A stretch of 9,189 nucleotides of DNA from Salinivirga sp964413185 (lineage in GTDB: Bacteria; Bacteroidota; Bacteroidia; Bacteroidales; Salinivirgaceae): assembly GCA_964413185.1 (NCBI GenBank), contig CAYPSX010000159.1, forward strand, positions 1 through 9,189, written 5' to 3'. Below are positions 6,201-9,189 of the stretch, in pieces (the first letter of the stretch is position 1; the number at the start of each line of letters is the position of its first letter). The notes under the pieces are model-generated. The model was not told where the DNA came from. It searched no databases and was given only the letters and a program-made list of their open reading frames with translations. Made by a program: the position numbers and the translations under genes.

Positions 6201-8477
6201 GGTCTCCTTAGCCTTTTTACTTGCCCGGAGATTAATGGAAATAACGTTAACTTTTTCGGAGGGGGCAAGCAGGTTTGTGCTTAGATTATAGTGCCGGGCA
6301 AGGGCAAAAAGTTGTGTTGTGCTTATGTTTTGATTTTGATTTTGATTCTTTTCTATTATATGAGCTGCTTTTAAGTGCAGCTTTGCTTTAGTCTCTTTTT
6401 CAATTTGGTTGTAGGTGCTTTGGTGTACGCGGTCGTGAATGAATTTATAGTGGTTCTTTGTAATTTCTGTATCAGTTGCAGTTATGCTCGTGTCTCCCGG
6501 TACAATTAATGATTCTTGTTGCGCTGCATTAATAATTGATATTGTTTTATCTATTGTAAACCCACAAAGGTCAGCGAGGTAGGTTATGTTGAAATCTAAA
6601 CCCACGCAAGATGCAGCTTCCAGTGTTTTAAGCATCTCGCCAGGTAGCTTACGTAACTTATTACTAATAAGGCCTGCAATATTGCCCGGAATTTCGTGCC
6701 GCTCAATTTGATTTATGTCCCAAATGTATTTTCCTTTATCATTGTCAAAATAAATAAGACTGTTTTGGTGTAGGTTGTACAGGTATTCCGTTAAAAAGAA
6801 TGGATTTCCCTGGGTACGATTATGGCAAATATTTGCCAGGTTTTCTACCTCAATGGCATGCGTTGACAGGTTGTCGGCCAACATCGCTTTTACATCTGTT
6901 ATGCTTAAAGGAAGCAGCTCAGTTTTTTTGATTCCGATTCCATTTTCTTCTATTTCCCTTATCATTTGGCTCAATTCAGAATCTGCAGAAACTTCTTCAG
7001 ACCGGTAACTTCCCCAAAAAATTATCGGGTGATTCTGGCTTGCAAATACTATTTTTCTTATAAGTTCAATGGTCGATTTATCTGCCCATTGCAAATCGTC
7101 AATGAAAAGGATTAGCGGTTTTCGTGTAGTGGCAAACAAATGTATAAATGTTTGAATGGCCATGTCGAACCGTTGATGAATTTCCCAGGGCTGCAATTCA
7201 AACTCGTGGTTTTGTTTTCCGCAAATTAGTTCTAAATCGGGAGCAAGTGTGCTTATAAGTGCAAGGTTTTCATGCAAAGCATTGTTTAACCGTTCTTCCC
7301 AGCTCTTTTTTTCATCATCGTCGAGAACAATTAAGTGATTTACGAGTTCCCGGGTTATTTGACTTATCGCCTGGTAAGAACTGGTTTGTTCAAAGTGATC
7401 AAGTTTACTGCTTGCCAGTGTGTAATTAACTGTAGATATTCTGTTTTTGATTTCTTCGGCAAATGAAGTTTTACCAACTCCTGATTCACCTTTTATGAAA
7501 ATACAGCTTATGTTTTTCTCCTTATTTGAGAGTATATCCCATATTGCATCTAACTCTTTTTCTCGTCCATATAGTTTTTCAGAGAGGTTAACCGGTTTGA
7601 AAATATCATATTTACCCGGTACAAACCCGGGCGATAGTTTTGGATTTTTTATGAACCTTATGCATTGCTCAATATCCCGAATAATTCCGTAGCTGCTTTG
7701 ATATCGGTCTTCAGGTTTTTTCTCCATTAGTTTTAAAATTAGATTGGAGATGAAAACCGGAATTTCCGGGTGCGTTTTATGAATTTCAAGGGGCTTTCTT
7801 GCTATGTGGCAATGTATCCATTCTCTTTGATTGTGCGCCTGAAATGGTAACCTGCCTGTAAGAAGCTCATACATTGTTATTCCAAATGAGTAATAATCTG
7901 AGCGATAGTCAATTTGCTTTGCCTCCGGGTTGCATTTTTCAGGAGACATATAAGCAAAAGTGCCGGAAATGGGTTCTATTTCACGGTTTTTTATAGTCGT
8001 CGTCACCTTGGTTGCCAATTCAAAATCAATTATTTTCAACTCATTGTTAAGGGAGTTGTAGGCTATGTTTGCAGGATTTAAATCATTATGGATAATATGT
8101 TTTTTGTGGATAATCGCCAGTCCTTCTGCTATTTTTAATGTTATGTTTAGCGATTTAACTAATTGGTCAGGGTTCGTTACAGGTGAATTTTTATTGATAT
8201 ACTCTTTTAGATATGTACCTTTAAAATCCTCAACAATCATTACCAAATTGTTGTCCTGGTTGAGAATATCCCAGGCTTTTATAATATGTGAAGAGTTGAA
8301 TTGATTCAGTACTTGAAACTCATTTCGGAGTTTAGATATGTTTTCCGGTGTTAGTGCATCCTGAGTGGGCATTTTAAGCAAAACCAAATTTGCGTTTTTA
8401 TCCATTGCTCTGTAAACAGTATAATTTCTACCCTGTGCAACTGTCTCTGTTATTTGATAATTGCCAATATAACTCAT
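3225..8477 (-). CDS. Trifunctional Ser/Thr protein kinase - STAND-like ATPase - TPR - GAF - histidine kinase
   Basis: A 1750-residue soluble signalling protein with no signal peptide. Residues about 7-275 form a eukaryotic-type Ser/Thr kinase: VAQGRNYTVYRA loop (13-24), Lys35, Glu53, catalytic loop HNDLNPAN (130-137; Asp132, Asn137), DFE (151-153), SPE (178-180), Asp194 and Arg258. From about 302, YGRE opens an AAA_16/STAND-like ATPase with Walker A GESGVGKT (330-337), Walker B LILFIDD (455-461) and QGNPFF (556-561). Residues about 700-1290 are TPR-like helices. A GAF domain (about 1315-1480, ending QLAISIENVRLYE) leads by a coiled coil (1485-1525) to a histidine kinase core: phospho-acceptor His1536 in GHDLRNPF, N-box Asn1650/Asn1654, G1 box DNGIGI (1682-1687), F-box near Phe1696 and G2 box GTGIGL (1712-1717). 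This order matches the HstK-type family known from cyanobacteria and other bacteria. The kinase domain is atypical: HND replaces HRD, DFE replaces DFG, and the glycine loop keeps one Gly. There is no receiver domain and no nearby response regulator. ATG at 8477 is chosen because the kinase fold starts at once. Confidence 0.95.
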   Translation of the reverse strand: MSYIGNYQITETVAQGRNYTVYRAMDKNANLVLLKMPTQDALTPENISKLRNEFQVLNQFNSSHIIKAWDILNQDNNLVMIVEDFKGTYLKEYINKNSPVTNPDQLVKSLNITLKIAEGLAIIHKKHIIHNDLNPANIAYNSLNNELKIIDFELATKVTTTIKNREIEPISGTFAYMSPEKCNPEAKQIDYRSDYYSFGITMYELLTGRLPFQAHNQREWIHCHIARKPLEIHKTHPEIPVFISNLILKLMEKKPEDRYQSSYGIIRDIEQCIRFIKNPKLSPGFVPGKYDIFKPVNLSEKLYGREKELDAIWDILSNKEKNISCIFIKGESGVGKTSFAEEIKNRISTVNYTLASSKLDHFEQTSSYQAISQITRELVNHLIVLDDDEKKSWEERLNNALHENLALISTLAPDLELICGKQNHEFELQPWEIHQRFDMAIQTFIHLFATTRKPLILFIDDLQWADKSTIELIRKIVFASQNHPIIFWGSYRSEEVSADSELSQMIREIEENGIGIKKTELLPLSITDVKAMLADNLSTHAIEVENLANICHNRTQGNPFFLTEYLYNLHQNSLIYFDNDKGKYIWDINQIERHEIPGNIAGLISNKLRKLPGEMLKTLEAASCVGLDFNITYLADLCGFTIDKTISIINAAQQESLIVPGDTSITATDTEITKNHYKFIHDRVHQSTYNQIEKETKAKLHLKAAHIIEKNQNQNQNISTTQLFALARHYNLSTNLLAPSEKVNVISINLRASKKAKETGAYKQACQFAEAGFKLLSKEDVNINSRLVLEVYTEYAEAAALVGNHQKMNKLIDEIYNKAENILQKAKFHEIRTMSLVAQNKQQEAVKETLYLLKLLGVKLPAKPGIVQMLIQLLKTQAKIKKHDGAKIRTLQPMSDPLKLAAMRNMANIISVLYRTNPNLFALLVFKFVNLTLKYGVAPISPVGFITFGLLTNVIFKKLDKGYELGKTGMKLFQRLNANKHWPQAYYIYNVGITPWKEPLEKVCNNLHDAYLKAGEAGDYEYMMSAAAAGAHYRFRAGYELNKLIETTKKHKKSISNVYEKISSSQFDVLLQMFTNFVVPKEKPEELIGHEYNEKEMIEYHKKDNDETSLIMIYLDKLTVAYYFGRYEEAMEIIEKAKKYKKGVAGLLMEANYCYFEALTLLANYEHACPLKRKKIKKQISKNIKKMQTWAEHAPMNFLCKAKLIEAERESIIGSQPKAGTLFEEAITHSLKNQFIHEAALGNELAGKHWARHKNKRVSKLYINKAYEQYNLWGAKAKLKDLKERYKDISDFKQDTVIGISGDESYRSSKYSISVDVETLIDASKTISEEIVQDELINNTLKILIEHAGAQKGHLILGEQTQNEHQWFIQASGLVLQDKITTESEQKELNKKILPVSVINTVINTKKTIILHNAYYEGTYIHDEYIKRNEIKSLIALPISKQLDTIGVLYLENNLDTGVFTQSRVNVLSILCTQLAISIENVRLYEKFDQKVRERTAEVIKQKEKIELQATKLQEINEKLEASNATKDKLFSIIGHDLRNPFNIILGQVSLLKEGVENISLDDVKSSAQFIDNASKSAFQLLQNLLAWAMAQTNQVKLYKKTIALHFLIDKEVEMQENIASTKNIQLKNLTDEETEIYADEETVSTVIRNLISNAIKFTENNGQITVHAKETENQVEITIEDNGIGIKEEDIPKIFRSEEMLSTRGTQREKGTGIGLKICKEFVEQNKGNIWVESEYGKGSRFIFTLPLA
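6328..6347. repeat. In-frame hexanucleotide repeat inside the kinase gene
   Basis: TTTTGA is repeated perfectly three times (6328-6345) plus two further T. On the coding strand it encodes an alternating Asn-Gln run at residues about 711-717. The run lies after the probable winged-helix part of the ATPase module and near the start of the TPR-like region. Because the unit is six bases, gain or loss of a copy would keep the reading frame and change the linker by two residues. It may simply be low-complexity linker sequence. Confidence 0.75.
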
Positions 8478-8497
8478 AGGTTGGTTTTAAAATTGCA

Positions 8498-8560
8498 ATC
8501 GACCGAATTCTCAAAATTTATGTAAAAAACAAAAAAATATCGACATAACAAAATATCGAC
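8498..8560. repeat. Iterated ATCGAC motifs in the divergent intergenic region
   Basis: The 11-bp sequence AAAATATCGAC occurs twice in direct orientation (8534-8544 and 8550-8560), with starts 16 bp apart. A third, shorter match ATCGACC lies at 8498-8504 and overlaps the palindrome ATTGCAAT (8492-8499). The second long copy is also followed by C, giving ATCGACC again. The cluster fills the 138-bp space (8478-8615) between the giant kinase and the symporter, upstream of the symporter promoter element. Spaced direct repeats here suggest binding sites for a regulator, but the regulator is not identified and chance in AT-rich DNA is possible. Confidence 0.5.
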
Positions 8561-8583
8561 CTTATTTTCCTTCTTATAAATTT

Positions 8584-8591
8584 TATATTTG
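8584..8591 (+). promoter_or_regulatory. -7 promoter element for the sodium:solute symporter gene
   Basis: TATATTTG matches the TAnnTTTG consensus exactly and would place the transcript start near 8598, leaving a leader of about 18 bases before the ATG at 8616. A good -33 TTTG is missing at the expected place (around 8561-8564 the sequence is CTTA). Initiation may therefore be weak or need an activator bound upstream, where the ATCGAC repeats lie. No equally good promoter is visible for the divergent kinase gene; TAAATTTTG on the minus strand (8520-8512) is one base too long. Confidence 0.55.
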
Positions 8592-8615
8592 TTGCCTTTA
8601 AACAAACTATATTAA

Positions 8616-9189
8616 ATGAACCCAATATACATTATTATAGCAATAGCTGCCTATTTTGGAATTTTGATGGGCATTTCGCGTTTAACGGGCAGCAAAGGAA
8701 ATAATTTAGGTTTTTATTTAGGAAACCGAAAGTCGCCCTGGTTCGTAGTAGCTTTTGGAATGCTTGGTGCATCGCTCTCGGGCGTAACGTTTATTTCTGT
8801 ACCGGGTTGGGTTCACGATACGCAATTTAGTTATCTGCAAATGGTGCTGGGTTATGTGGTCGGGTATGCAGTTATTGCCTTTGTGCTGCTTCCTGTGTAT
8901 TATAAATTGAATCTGACATCAATTTACACTTATCTTGAACATCGTTTTGGATTTTTTAGCCAAAAAACAGGCGCCTGGTTTTTCTTTATCTCGCGGGTTA
9001 TAGGAGCATCGTTTCGCTTGTTTATTGTCGCTACCGTGCTTCAGGTTATGGTTTTTACTCCCATGAACGTGCCTTTTCCTGTTACGGTACTTATCACTAT
9101 CCTGCTAATTTGGATTTATACCAATCGCGGCGGCATTAAAACCATTATTTGGACCGATGTGCTGCAAACTACATTTATGTTTGTGTCGG
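8616..9189 (+). CDS. Sodium:solute symporter family protein, N-terminal part
   Basis: ATG at 8616 opens a frame that runs unbroken to the window end, giving 191 residues of a longer protein; family members are usually 450-600 residues. It belongs to the SSS family of inner-membrane sodium-coupled transporters. Hydrophobic segments are seen at about 3-20, 42-63, 73-95, 120-147 and 153-168. Family landmarks are the unwound first core helix segment GASLSGVTFISVPG (51-64), the TSIYTYLEHRFG stretch (101-112) resembling the family's TxxEYLxxRFG, and the signature region GGIKTIIWTDVLQ (172-184). The substrate cannot be told from this part. The gene is divergent from the giant kinase, with 138 bp between the two starts, and has a -7 element and repeated motifs upstream. 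There is no Shine-Dalgarno sequence, only an AT-rich leader. The start is supported by the N-terminal hydrophobic helix beginning directly after it. Confidence 0.93.
   Translation, partial: MNPIYIIIAIAAYFGILMGISRLTGSKGNNLGFYLGNRKSPWFVVAFGMLGASLSGVTFISVPGWVHDTQFSYLQMVLGYVVGYAVIAFVLLPVYYKLNLTSIYTYLEHRFGFFSQKTGAWFFFISRVIGASFRLFIVATVLQVMVFTPMNVPFPVTVLITILLIWIYTNRGGIKTIIWTDVLQTTFMFVS

Noticed and set aside
4264..8304. Several plus-strand open frames of 60-102 codons opposite the giant kinase gene
   Set aside because: All lie antisense to conserved domains of the large protein and show Cys/Phe/Ser-rich composition typical of reverse-frame translation.

Overview
This window looks like a chromosomal segment from a low-GC member of the Bacteroidota, possibly a Bacteroidales/Marinilabiliales-type marine or gut anaerobe. 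The lineage is my inference. It rests on sites matching the Bacteroidota promoter consensus (TTTG, about 19 bp, TAnnTTTG), A-rich leaders without Shine-Dalgarno sequences, a signal peptide ending FSQ, and gene families common in that phylum. I see no insertion sequence, CRISPR array, phage gene or integration scar.

Layout: (1) 1-304 holds the 3' end of an unrecognised hydrophilic protein, read rightward. (2) 305-470 is a short spacer with a terminator-like hairpin and a possible -7 element placed right against the next start codon. (3) 471-2964 is a two-gene unit: a membrane-anchored MutS-family ATPase that lacks the mismatch-recognition domain, then, 13 bp later, a small secreted protein that is probably an outer-membrane beta-barrel. 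(4) 3039-3213 is a compact tRNA-Ser(UGA) unit with a consensus promoter and a strong hairpin terminator. The terminator also sits just past the end of the convergent gene and can serve both. (5) 3225-8477, on the minus strand, is the main feature: a 1750-residue soluble signalling protein that joins a Ser/Thr protein kinase, a STAND-like ATPase, a long TPR-like helical region, a GAF domain and a complete histidine kinase core. It has no receiver domain, and no response regulator gene lies in the window. (6) 8478-8615 is a divergent intergenic region with repeated ATCGAC motifs. (7) 8616-9189 is the start of a sodium:solute symporter, cut by the window end.

How the genes may work together: the MutS-like ATPase and the outer-membrane protein are probably cotranscribed, but nothing in the sequence gives them a shared job. 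The giant kinase and the symporter are divergently transcribed from a 138-bp region with iterated motifs. Co-regulation, or regulation of the transporter by the kinase pathway, is therefore possible but unproven. The large kinase belongs to a known multidomain family (the cyanobacterial HstK type, also annotated as trifunctional Ser/Thr kinase / ATP-binding protein / sensor histidine kinase), so the architecture itself is not new. Its partner, its signal and the role of its atypical kinase motifs are not evident from the sequence.
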